Below are positions 32,989 through 39,668 of a DNA stretch of 39,668 bases, piece after piece; position 1 is the first letter of the stretch; every line of letters starts with the position of its first letter. The stretch comes from JAQVXR01 sp050945755. GTDB lineage: Bacteria; Bacillota; Dehalobacteriia; Dehalobacteriales; Dehalobacteriaceae. The translations under genes were made by a program, and so were the position numbers. The notes below the pieces were generated by a model, which saw nothing but the letters and a program-made list of their open reading frames with translations, searched no databases and was not told the origin of the DNA. The stretch spans positions 1 to 39,668 of the forward strand of contig JBMNTN010000015.1 in NCBI GenBank assembly GCA_050945755.1, in the 5' to 3' direction.

Positions 32989-33789
32989 ATGGATATGATT
33001 GGGAAAATGCTGAAAAAAAATTTGCCTCGCGTCAAAAACATACAAGAAGAGCGTGATATGACCAAAGCTAAGTACCACTGTCCGATCTGTCAGGATAAGG
33101 GGATTGTTATTGATGGTGATATTGCTTACCAATGCCAATGTGTCAAGCATCAGGCGGCATTAAAGAGATATTTATCGGCTAATGTGACACCGGTTATTGC
33201 TACCTATACTTTTGATAAATTTCAACTGTCCTATTACTCTTCCCATATGCAAATTGAACCGGGCGGCCCAACCTACAGGGCATTGGCGGAACGGGCTCTC
33301 CAGGGTGCCAAGGAATTTGTCGCCGGGTATTTGGAACAAAAAAACGGCACAGGGCTTTTGTTAGAGGGCAATGTGGGGAGCGGTAAGACTTTTTTAGCCG
33401 GGGCTGTGATTAATGCATTGATTGAACAGGAAAAACAAGTGCTTTTCTTGGTGGTCCCAGAATTTTTAGATGACTTAAGGGCGACATATCAGAAACAGGG
33501 CGAGTTTAGCGAGGCAGAATTAATGGATGCGGCGCGAAAGGCCGAGGTACTGGTTTTGGATGATTTGGGGGCTCATAATTTTACCGACTGGACCCAAAAT
33601 AAAATCTTTTCCCTGATAAATTACCGGACGAACCATGGACTGCCCTGTGTCATTACCACTAATCTCTCCATTCCCGAAATGAATGAGGTGGTGGGAATTC
33701 GTACTGTTTCCAGAATCATTGAAATGTGTAAGATTTATCGTCTTTATGCGGATGAAGATATTCGGGTAGTCTTACACAGAGGCCGTTAA
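32989..33789 (+). CDS. dnaI: Helicase-loader ATPase DnaI/DnaC-like
   Basis: 266 residues. ATG 32989 is preferred (GAAGGG about 10 bases upstream); GTG 32971, which overlaps the dnaD stop, is a longer in-frame option. The N-terminus has a zinc-binding pattern CPICQDKG...YQCQC (Cys-x2-Cys...Cys-x-Cys). The AAA+ core has Walker A LLLEGNVGSGKTFLAG, Walker B EVLVLDDLGAH, sensor-1 PCVITTNLS and arginine finger region VGIRTVSRIIEMC. It loads the replicative helicase and works with DnaD. It ends 46 bases before the LarA-like gene. Confidence 0.9.
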   Translation: MDMIGKMLKKNLPRVKNIQEERDMTKAKYHCPICQDKGIVIDGDIAYQCQCVKHQAALKRYLSANVTPVIATYTFDKFQLSYYSSHMQIEPGGPTYRALAERALQGAKEFVAGYLEQKNGTGLLLEGNVGSGKTFLAGAVINALIEQEKQVLFLVVPEFLDDLRATYQKQGEFSEAELMDAARKAEVLVLDDLGAHNFTDWTQNKIFSLINYRTNHGLPCVITTNLSIPEMNEVVGIRTVSRIIEMCKIYRLYADEDIRVVLHRGR

Positions 33790-33835
33790 TCGTGCTTTGG
33801 TGCATTGAAATACCGACTTACAGGGGGGGGCTAAA

Positions 33836-35035
33836 ATGGACTTTACACCCGTAAGAGTGAAGCAGGATTTCCCGAAAGGCCGGGTGGACGATGTTAAATC
33901 CCTTGCTGCTGGTGCACTTTGGGCAACTGATTTCCCGACGAAAATTAAAAAGGGGATGAAGGTAGCTGTTTTGGCCGGAAGCAGGGGCATTATGAATATT
34001 AAGCTCATTGTGCGGACGGTGGTGGACGAGATAAAAAAAGCCGGCGGGGAACCTTCCGTTGTGGCGGCGATGGGCAGTCATGGCGGGGGGACAGCCGAAG
34101 GGCAAAGAGAAGTTCTCTGTCACTTGGGCATTTCAGAGGAAACAATGGACTGCCCAATTGTCTGTTCCGGGGAATCGGTCTTAATCGGGACCACCCTTGA
34201 GGGTTATCCGGTTTATGTCAGTTGTCCCGTCCTGCAATTTGACGGTATTATTGCTATTAACAGGATTAAGCCCCATACGGCATTTAAAGGAGAAATTGAA
34301 AGCGGCCTTTTGAAAATGCTTTCCGTAGGATTAGGCGGGCCGGCCGGCGCAGCGTCTGTCCATGCTCAAGGGGCGAAAGGGCTGCGCCTGATGGTGCCGT
34401 CCATCGGCAGAGAAGTTAAAAAGCGGCTGCCCTTTTGGGGAGGGTTAGCCATTGTGGAAAATGCCTACGAGCAAACATATCAAATTACCGGTGTGGGCAA
34501 TACCGCCCTGGAAGAGACGGAAAAAAAGCTTTTGGTGCTGGCAAAACAATTGATGCCTTCATTACCTTTTCCGGAGATAGATGTTTTAGTGGTAGAAGAA
34601 ATGGGGAAGAACTTTAGCGGGACGGGAATGGATTCCAATGTGATAAATCGGATGAGAATCCACGGCGAGCCGGAACCGGAGGGTCTCGCGATTAAACGGA
34701 TAGTGGTACTGGATTTAGCGGATGCTTCCCAGGGTAATGCCACGGGGATCGGCCTTGCGGATTTTACAACAAAAACCCTGGTACAAAAAATTGATTATCA
34801 GGCGACTTACCTCAATTGTCTGACGTCAACTTTTGTCCAAAGAGCAATGATACCTGTGATTATGGAGGATGAGGAACAAGCGATTAAAGCAGCGATTAAG
34901 AGCTTGGGTAATGTTCCGGCAAAAGAAGCCCGCCTGGTGCGGATTGCCAATACCCTTTCCCTTGATTTTCTTCAGGTGTCAAAAAGTTTGATCCCGGAGG
35001 TTCATGCCCATCCCCGCTTAGAGATTATAGAATGA
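33836..35035 (+). CDS. LarA-like (DUF2088) putative nickel-dependent racemase/epimerase
   Basis: 399 residues from ATG 33836 with a purine-rich AGGGGGGG upstream. It resembles lactate racemase LarA, whose nickel-pincer cofactor is bound by a Lys and three His. Candidate equivalents are His82 (AMGSHGGGT), His147 (NRIKPHTAF), Lys160 (ESGLLKMLSVG) and His176 (SVHAQG); this alignment is by eye. N-terminal VAVLAGSRGIMN matches the LarA core. The substrate is not lactate for certain, as DUF2088 proteins are broad. LarB, LarC and LarE, which make the cofactor, are not in the window. It lies in a close-packed row with the next three genes. Confidence 0.8.
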   Translation: MDFTPVRVKQDFPKGRVDDVKSLAAGALWATDFPTKIKKGMKVAVLAGSRGIMNIKLIVRTVVDEIKKAGGEPSVVAAMGSHGGGTAEGQREVLCHLGISEETMDCPIVCSGESVLIGTTLEGYPVYVSCPVLQFDGIIAINRIKPHTAFKGEIESGLLKMLSVGLGGPAGAASVHAQGAKGLRLMVPSIGREVKKRLPFWGGLAIVENAYEQTYQITGVGNTALEETEKKLLVLAKQLMPSLPFPEIDVLVVEEMGKNFSGTGMDSNVINRMRIHGEPEPEGLAIKRIVVLDLADASQGNATGIGLADFTTKTLVQKIDYQATYLNCLTSTFVQRAMIPVIMEDEEQAIKAAIKSLGNVPAKEARLVRIANTLSLDFLQVSKSLIPEVHAHPRLEIIE

Positions 35036-35044
35036 GGTGAGATT

Positions 35045-35740
35045 ATTAAAGCTGTTTTTTTCGATTTTGATGATACTCTCGTTCATACCAACATAATTTT
35101 TGATCAAGCCAAGGCGGAATTTCAAAAGAAAATGGAAGATTGGGAACTCTCTGATGATCGGCTGCAGGAAGTGTTAAATAATTTTGATATTGAAAATGTG
35201 AAAAAGTGCGGCGGGTTTGCTAAAGAATGCTTTCCTAATGCCCTAGTAGAGACATATCTTTATTATTGTGCTGTTTTCAAAAGAAAACAATCACGCAAAC
35301 ACATAAAGGAACTGGAAGATTTGGGCTGGAAAGTATTATACGAAAAGCCTGTTGTGGTTGACGGCGCCCGGGAGCTATTAAAAAAACTGAAACAAGCTTA
35401 CAGGTTATTTTTGATTACAAAAGGTGATCAGGATTTACAATTATTAAAAATTTCGCAAAGCGGCTTGGGTGAATTTTTTTATCAGGTTTATGTGGTATTG
35501 GAAAAAGACTGCCGAGTGTATCAACAATTAATTGGGGAACACGGCATCGCTGCCCACCGCTCCTGGTCGGTGGGAAACAGTATTAAGGCGGATATTAATC
35601 CGGCACTGGCGGCAGGGATCAACTGCATTCATGTGCTGGCGCCGTCATGGGATTTTGAATATGCCGAACCCATTGGAGAGTATTATTCCGTAAAAAATTT
35701 ACATGAAGTAGCGGAAATTCTTTTGTCCGAGGGGGGATAG
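35045..35740 (+). CDS. HAD-superfamily hydrolase, apparently starting at ATT
   Basis: 231 residues if read from ATT 35045. The frame has an in-frame stop at 35033-35035 and no ATG, GTG or TTG before 35132, yet residues coded from 35048 give KAVFFDFDDTLVHT, the HAD motif I with the nucleophile Asp and acid Asp. GAGGTGA at 35034-35040 is a good Shine-Dalgarno site for ATT 35045 (ATT 35042 is one codon earlier). Motif II is FLITKGD, and motif IV is VGNSIKADINPALAAG, where Asn replaces the more usual Asp. It is a probable phosphatase; the substrate is unknown. It starts 9 bases after the LarA-like stop and ends 2 bases before the sirtuin. Confidence 0.8.
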   Translation: MKAVFFDFDDTLVHTNIIFDQAKAEFQKKMEDWELSDDRLQEVLNNFDIENVKKCGGFAKECFPNALVETYLYYCAVFKRKQSRKHIKELEDLGWKVLYEKPVVVDGARELLKKLKQAYRLFLITKGDQDLQLLKISQSGLGEFFYQVYVVLEKDCRVYQQLIGEHGIAAHRSWSVGNSIKADINPALAAGINCIHVLAPSWDFEYAEPIGEYYSVKNLHEVAEILLSEGG

Positions 35741-35742
35741 AA

Positions 35743-36504
35743 TTGAATTACCAAGAACGGATTTCCCGGCTGGCGGAAATTTTAACCGCGGCACGTAATG
35801 CCTATGTCTTAACAGGGGCGGGAATCAGTACGGAAAGCGGCATTCCTGATTTTCGCAGTCCTCAAACGGGATTGTGGACAAAAGTTGACCCGATGAAAAA
35901 AGCGACGGTATCTTTTTTAAACAATGATCCTGATGAATTTTGGCGCATGAATTTATCCCGCTACCGTCAGATTGCGGAAAATGCCCGGCCTAATATGGGG
36001 CATAAAGTTTTAGCCCGTTTAGAAGAAAGCGGTTTTATCGGGGGGATTATTACCCAGAATATTGATGGATTGCATCATAAGGCAGGGAGCAAAAAAGTTT
36101 GGGAACTTCATGGACATGTGAGAACTGTGCGCTGCTTATTATGCCGCCATGAAGAGGACTTTTCCTTTGCGGTGCAAGAAGTGGAAAACAAAAAATCTGC
36201 GCCCCGCTGTCCTAAGTGCGGGGGGATCATCAGACCGAATGTGGTACTGTTTGAAGACCCGATGGATGATTCCTTTTCCCAGGTAATGAGATTATTGCCT
36301 AAAGCCGATTTGCTTTTGATCGCAGGTACCAGCCTTCAGGTATATCCGGTGGCTTCTTTGCCGGAGCTTGTCGATAATTTGGTAATCATTAATATGGAGC
36401 CAACCCACATGGATTCGAGAGCCAAACTTGTCATTCATGAAAAAACAGGCCGAGTCTTGGAAGATCTATTAATAGAACTAAAGGCAAAAGGTAAATTATC
36501 ATGA
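35743..36504 (+). CDS. cobB: Sir2-family NAD-dependent protein deacylase (CobB)
   Basis: 253 residues from TTG 35743 with GAGGGGGG upstream. NAD-binding motifs are VLTGAGISTESGIPDFRS and IITQNIDGLHHKAG. The catalytic His lies in WELHGHVRT, and a zinc site is formed by Cys-x2-Cys (CLLC) and Cys-x2-Cys (CPKC). IRPNVVLFEDP and LIAGTSLQVYPV are further conserved parts. It deacetylates lysines on target proteins using NAD+, and may act on acetyl-CoA-related enzymes in acetogens, but this is inference. It overlaps the next gene's ATG by four bases (ATGA at 36501-36504). Confidence 0.92.
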   Translation: MNYQERISRLAEILTAARNAYVLTGAGISTESGIPDFRSPQTGLWTKVDPMKKATVSFLNNDPDEFWRMNLSRYRQIAENARPNMGHKVLARLEESGFIGGIITQNIDGLHHKAGSKKVWELHGHVRTVRCLLCRHEEDFSFAVQEVENKKSAPRCPKCGGIIRPNVVLFEDPMDDSFSQVMRLLPKADLLLIAGTSLQVYPVASLPELVDNLVIINMEPTHMDSRAKLVIHEKTGRVLEDLLIELKAKGKLS

Positions 36505-37307
36505 TGATTAAAGTTGGAATTATTCAGTTCCCCATCCTGCCCGGCGAGATTGGTATCAACGAAAAAAACGCCCGGGACTTAGTGAAAAAAGCCGCCCAAG
36601 CCGGCGCCGAACTGGTTGTTTTGCCGGAACTTTGGAACTGTGGTTACGACTTGGCTCATCTCAATAAGCTTGCTCAGAATATGCATGGCTCAAGTGTCAG
36701 CTTATTAAGAAGTTTGGCTCAAGAATACAAGATATTTATTTTCGGTGGTTCCATCGGTGAAAAAAAGAACGGCTCCTATTATAATACAGCGGTTGCCCTG
36801 GATGCCCGGGGATTTGTGGCCGGAAAGTACCGGAAGATTCATCTTTTCCCTTTAGGCCTGGAAGAGGACAAGTATTTTGCGCCCGGTTTGGAATGGGGAC
36901 TGATCGAGACCCCCTGGGGTACGGCCGGGCTGGAATTATGCTATGACCTGAGGTTCCCGGAATTAATGCGTAACTTGGTGTTAAGGGGTGCCCGGTTTGT
37001 CGTGATTCCTGCTCAGTGGCCGGCTGCTCGGGAGGACCATTGGGTAACATTGTGCCGAGCCAGAGCCATTGAAAACCAGGTTTATATTTTGGCATGTAAC
37101 AGATCGGGCTTTGATGGGAAGTTAAAATATGCAGGCAGATCAATGGTTATTTCACCTTGGGGAGAAGTAATTGCCCAGGCAGGTGATGAGGCAGGAATAA
37201 TTACGGCTGAAATAGACCTAAATGAGGTGGAGAAGGCGCGGGAAATTATTCCTGTATGGGAGGACAGATGTGACCTGCTGGACGAAATTGATCACAGCCA
37301 GCTATAA
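36501..37307 (+). CDS. Nitrilase-superfamily amidase/C-N hydrolase
   Basis: 268 residues. The Glu-Lys-Cys triad is in LVVLPELWNCGY (Glu), YRKIHLFPLG (Lys) and LELCYDLRFPEL (Cys). It fits the omega-amidase/NIT2-like branch, which hydrolyses small carboxamides such as 2-oxoglutaramate, but this is only similarity by eye. ATG 36501 overlaps the sirtuin stop (ATGA), with a second ATG at 36504. It is the last gene of the row; no terminator with a U-tract on the + strand is visible after it. The hairpin at 37350-37372 serves the minus-strand tRNA instead. Confidence 0.88.
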   Translation: MMIKVGIIQFPILPGEIGINEKNARDLVKKAAQAGAELVVLPELWNCGYDLAHLNKLAQNMHGSSVSLLRSLAQEYKIFIFGGSIGEKKNGSYYNTAVALDARGFVAGKYRKIHLFPLGLEEDKYFAPGLEWGLIETPWGTAGLELCYDLRFPELMRNLVLRGARFVVIPAQWPAAREDHWVTLCRARAIENQVYILACNRSGFDGKLKYAGRSMVISPWGEVIAQAGDEAGIITAEIDLNEVEKAREIIPVWEDRCDLLDEIDHSQL

Positions 37308-37337
37308 AATTATGGGGGAATTAAAGAAGCCGTTTTT

Positions 37338-37372
37338 GATAAAATAAAAAAGGAAACCACTGCCGGTTTCCT
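37338..37372 (-). terminator. Terminator of tRNA-Arg
   Basis: On the minus strand AAGGAAACC and GGTTTCCTT form a 9-bp stem (37350-37372) followed by TTTTTATTTT. The T-run is only on the minus-strand side, so it ends the tRNA-Arg transcript. Confidence 0.82.
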
Positions 37373-37394
37373 TAATATCGCTTAATATGTATGA

Positions 37395-37470
37395 TGGCGC
37401 GCCCGGCAGGATTTGAACCTGCGGCCTCCGGAATCGGAATCCGTCACTCTATCCACTGAGCTACGGGCGC
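37395..37470 (-). tRNA. tRNA-Arg (anticodon CCG)
   Basis: On the minus strand a 76-base cloverleaf has acceptor GCGCCCG/CGGGCGC, discriminator G and an encoded CCA. Anticodon loop TTCCGAT gives CCG, reading the Arg codon CGG. T-arm GTTCAAATC is present. The 27-43 pair in the anticodon stem looks mismatched. Confidence 0.94.
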
Positions 37471-37488
37471 ATTTTCAATAACATAGAT

Positions 37489-37517
37489 ATTTTAAATGAA
37501 ATTGACGTTAAAGTCAA
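37489..37517 (-). promoter_or_regulatory. Sigma-A promoter for tRNA-Arg
   Basis: On the minus strand TTGACT (37512-37517) and TAAAAT (37489-37494) are 17 bases apart. The -35 lies in a palindrome (TTGACGTTAAAGTCAA, 37502-37517) whose other half could be a -35 for the divergent DUF3786 gene, although its -10 (TTTTAC) is poor. Confidence 0.8.
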
Positions 37518-37564
37518 ATGGATTTTTTACAGCGTGTTTTAATGTTAGGAGGAAAGGGAAGGGA

Positions 37565-38188
37565 ATGGCAAACTTTAATCTTGATGTGACCTTAACAAAA
37601 GCCTTGGAACATTTTCAGAACCGGGATGCATTTGACATGGCCCGCAAATCAGGAGCGGAATTTAAGGATAATCAATTTTATTTTGATTTTTTAAATTCCT
37701 CTGTGCAAGTAGGATATCCGGATGGGACGGCAGTATTTCAGGATACCCGCCAGGAAATTGGTTTGATTGAACGGATTTTGCTGCTCCATTATTTAGTGCA
37801 TGCCGGGGGCAGTTCCTTGACCGGCAAGATTATTTCATTTAAAGAACTGCCTGGGGGAAGTATATATATTGAACCTTTTACCAACCGGTGCATCAGGCCG
37901 TTGACTTTTCTTTTTGGCAAAGATTTGGAAGGATTTCGGCAGGCCGCTGAGCTATGCGGAGGAATTAAACAAAGTTTTGGGGATATCAGCTATTGTTTTA
38001 AAGCATTGCCGAATATTCCGGTGACTTTTGTTCTTTGGGCAGAGGATGATGAGTTTCCGGCTAATGCCAATATTATTTTTGATGAAACAGCGTCAGACTA
38101 TCTTCCAACAGAAGACTATGCTTTTCTGTGCGGAATGGTGGTCGGCATGTTGAAGAATGCTAAGGGCGTAAATGAAAAGACTGATTAA
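37565..38188 (+). CDS. DUF3786-domain protein
   Basis: 207 residues from ATG 37565, with AGGAGGAAAGGG just upstream; the frame is open to 37496 but those residues look untranslated. The sequence includes ALEHFQNRDAFDMARKSGAEF, FLNSSVQVGYPDGTAVF, LLLHYLVHAGGSSLTGKIISFKELPGG and YIEPFTNRCIRPL, which I match to the DUF3786 family found in acetogens, methanogens and sulfate reducers. The function is unknown; its distribution beside corrinoid and C1 genes suggests a link to methyl-transfer metabolism. It lies 23 bases before the S-adenosylhomocysteinase gene and probably shares a transcript with it. No metal or nucleotide-binding motif is evident. Confidence 0.72.
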   Translation: MANFNLDVTLTKALEHFQNRDAFDMARKSGAEFKDNQFYFDFLNSSVQVGYPDGTAVFQDTRQEIGLIERILLLHYLVHAGGSSLTGKIISFKELPGGSIYIEPFTNRCIRPLTFLFGKDLEGFRQAAELCGGIKQSFGDISYCFKALPNIPVTFVLWAEDDEFPANANIIFDETASDYLPTEDYAFLCGMVVGMLKNAKGVNEKTD

Positions 38189-38211
38189 TTCTGACATGGA
38201 GGATAAAACCG

Positions 38212-39459
38212 ATGGATTCAATGATACGCGATATTAACTTAGCTCCCAAAGGGCAACTGAAACTGGACTGGGTACGTGCTCATATGCCCCTCCTCAATCT
38301 CATTCGCCGAGAAATGGAAGAGGAGCTACCCTTTAAAGGGAAAAAGGTGGCCATTTGCCTGCATCTGGAGGCAAAAACAGGATATCTGGCCACGGTCATA
38401 AAGGCCGGGGGGGCAGATGTATGTGTGGTAGCAAGCAATCCATTATCGACACAAGATGATGTAGTAGCCGCTTTAGTCAAAAACGGGATACATGCCTTTG
38501 CCTGGTACAATGCCAGTGATGAAGAATACCATATGCATCTGAATAAGGCATTGGATTTTCGGCCGGATCTAATTATCGATGACGGAGGGGATTTAGTTTC
38601 CACCCTTCACGCAGAACGGGGAGAGCAGGTAAGAGAGATTATGGGTGGTTGTGAAGAAACGACGACAGGCATTCTGCGCCTCAGGTCAATGGAAAAGAAC
38701 GGCGCTCTCCGGTTTCCTATGGTTGCGGTAAATGATGCTTATTGTAAATACCTGTTTGACAACCGGTACGGGACGGGGCAGTCGGTGTGGAATGGCATTA
38801 ATCGGACAACCAATCTGGTAGTAGCCGGAAAGACAGTGGTAGTTGCCGGATATGGTTGGTGCGGAAAAGGTGTGGCGATGCGCGCCAGGGGATTAGGCGC
38901 AAGGGTGATTGTGACGGAGATTGACCCGATTAAAGCAGTGGAAGCATTTATGGATGGTTTCCAAGTTATGACGATGGAAGAGGCTGCCCCCCATGGTGAT
39001 TTCTTTATTACCGTGACAGGGAATGTTAATGTAATTCGCAAAGAGCATTTATCGGTGATTAAAGATAAGGCCATTTTGGCTAATGCTGGGCATTTTGACG
39101 TGGAAATTTCCAAGCCTGATCTAAATGAGCTTGCCACCTCAAAGCGGGTAGTGCGGAAAAATATCGAGGAGTATCTCTTCCCGGATGGGAGAAGGGTATA
39201 TCTTTTGGCCGGAGGGCGGTTGGTTAATCTTGCCGCTGGAGACGGACATCCGGCGGAAATCATGGATATGACTTTTGCCCTGCAGACATTGTCCCTAAAA
39301 TATCTTGCGCAGCATTGCTGCCAATTGGAACAAAAAGTATATGAGGTTCCGGAGGAGATTGACCGGAAAGTGGCATTGATGAAGTTAAATACCCTAAATG
39401 TAGATATAGATGAACTTACCGGGGAACAGGAAAAGTATTTAGCCGATTGGCGTTCGTAA
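38212..39459 (+). CDS. ahcY: S-adenosylhomocysteinase
   Basis: 415 residues, the usual length for the compact bacterial/archaeal form, from ATG 38212 with GGAGG upstream. It splits S-adenosylhomocysteine into adenosine and homocysteine. The NAD-binding fold shows VVVAGYGWCGKGVAMRARG, with substrate-site segments VAICLHLEAKTGYLATVI, IIDDGGDLV, EETTTGI, NDAYCKYLFDNRYGTGQS and ILANAGHFDVEI. It is needed to recycle the product of SAM-dependent methylation. It is preceded by the DUF3786 gene at 23 bases. Confidence 0.95.
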   Translation: MDSMIRDINLAPKGQLKLDWVRAHMPLLNLIRREMEEELPFKGKKVAICLHLEAKTGYLATVIKAGGADVCVVASNPLSTQDDVVAALVKNGIHAFAWYNASDEEYHMHLNKALDFRPDLIIDDGGDLVSTLHAERGEQVREIMGGCEETTTGILRLRSMEKNGALRFPMVAVNDAYCKYLFDNRYGTGQSVWNGINRTTNLVVAGKTVVVAGYGWCGKGVAMRARGLGARVIVTEIDPIKAVEAFMDGFQVMTMEEAAPHGDFFITVTGNVNVIRKEHLSVIKDKAILANAGHFDVEISKPDLNELATSKRVVRKNIEEYLFPDGRRVYLLAGGRLVNLAAGDGHPAEIMDMTFALQTLSLKYLAQHCCQLEQKVYEVPEEIDRKVALMKLNTLNVDIDELTGEQEKYLADWRS

Positions 39460-39500
39460 TCAACTTTTTATTATGGATTCTTTTCCCTCATCTTGATCGG

Positions 39501-39527
39501 GTTCCGCTTTCAAAAACTCAAATAACC
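39501..39527. repeat. Possible degenerate right end of the palindromic repeat
   Basis: GTTCCGCTTTCAAAAACTCAAATAACC resembles the right end GTTCCGCTTTAAAACTTAAAAACC of the repeats at 12.2 and 29.4 kb. The rest of the element is not clear. A GCGCAA/TTGCGC hairpin follows at 39549-39566. Confidence 0.4.
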
Positions 39528-39597
39528 TTTTTAAGGTTTAAAAATTAAGCGCAAATATTGCGCTTCAGATTGTTGAAAAAGTCCAATACAAAAAGCA

Positions 39598-39647
39598 TAA
39601 AAAATGGTCTTATCCCTTGAAAACAATGGGTTTAAGGCCATTTTTTA
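39598..39647. terminator. Probable terminator at the window end
   Basis: AAAAAATGGTCTTATCCC and GGGTTTAAGGCCATTTTTT pair into a long stem with an A-rich loop and T-runs at both ends. It likely ends the ahcY transcript. TACAAT at 39651-39656 may be the -10 of a gene beyond the window. Confidence 0.65.
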
Positions 39648-39668
39648 TGGTACAATTAGAGCAGAGAA

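Noticed and set aside
35132..35740. HAD protein starting at ATG 35132
   Set aside because: This would remove the essential motif I (DFDDT) that is encoded upstream in the same frame.
37350..37372. Hairpin as terminator of the nitrilase gene
   Set aside because: There is no T-run on the + strand side; the T-run is on the minus-strand side, so it ends tRNA-Arg.
38739..39263. 174-residue minus-strand ORF
   Set aside because: It lies wholly inside ahcY, has a low-complexity Pro/Ser/Thr-rich sequence typical of an antisense frame, and lacks a ribosome-binding site.

Overview
The window looks like chromosome from an anaerobic, probably spore-forming acetogenic Firmicute of the Clostridia (Peptococcaceae-like). 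The grounds are a complete CODH/acetyl-CoA synthase operon of the Moorella type, a tungstate ABC transporter, a T-box leader, Firmicute-type DnaD and DnaI primosome proteins, a DUF1657 protein (a family typical of spore formers), strong purine-rich Shine-Dalgarno sites and frequent GTG/TTG starts. I cannot name the species.

Layout. 1-4.8 kb: the 3' part of a type IV pilus operon on the + strand (pilin-like fragment, PilX-like, PilM, PilN, PilO, a secreted stalk-domain protein). 4.9-6.4 kb: TrkH potassium channel subunit. 6.4-7.95 kb: a cyclic-di-GMP-I riboswitch with its terminator, then three small genes ending at a bidirectional terminator. 7.95-9.36 kb: a minus-strand, probably seven-bladed beta-propeller protein. 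9.5-12.1 kb: a Moco/Tuco-type riboswitch candidate and tupABC. 12.1-12.7 kb: copies of a palindromic repeat, a shared terminator, and tRNA-Gln and tRNA-Pro on the minus strand. 12.7-14.3 kb: a DegV-family protein and an exported protein.

14.6-25.7 kb is the core: cooC-acsA-acsB-acsC-acsV-acsF-acsD-acsE, all on the + strand. It encodes the carbonyl branch of the Wood-Ljungdahl pathway: CO2 reduction to CO, methyl transfer from methyl-tetrahydrofolate to the corrinoid protein, acetyl-CoA assembly, reductive reactivation of the corrinoid protein, and two P-loop nickel-maturation ATPases. The metal ligands I could place match those known for Moorella. Tungstate uptake beside it fits the common need of acetogens for a tungsten formate dehydrogenase, though no such enzyme is in the window.

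25.7-29.4 kb: a T-box leader controlling an Lrp-type regulator and an aminotransferase, then an MBL/beta-CASP nuclease. 29.4-29.8 kb: three tandem copies of the same palindromic repeat. 29.8-32.2 kb: a minus-strand P-loop/Asp23-like fusion and, divergently, TrkA. 32.2-37.3 kb: a close-packed series dnaD, dnaI, a LarA-like (DUF2088) protein, a HAD hydrolase that apparently starts at ATT, a sirtuin and a nitrilase-family amidase. 37.4-39.5 kb: tRNA-Arg (minus), a DUF3786 protein and S-adenosylhomocysteinase.

The most interesting points are three RNA sensors (c-di-GMP, Moco/Tuco, T-box) in one window, the modular palindromic repeat family at several intergenic sites, the ATT start, the triplicated start region of pilN, and the P-loop/Asp23 fusion. 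I saw no CRISPR array, prophage, transposase gene or rRNA.
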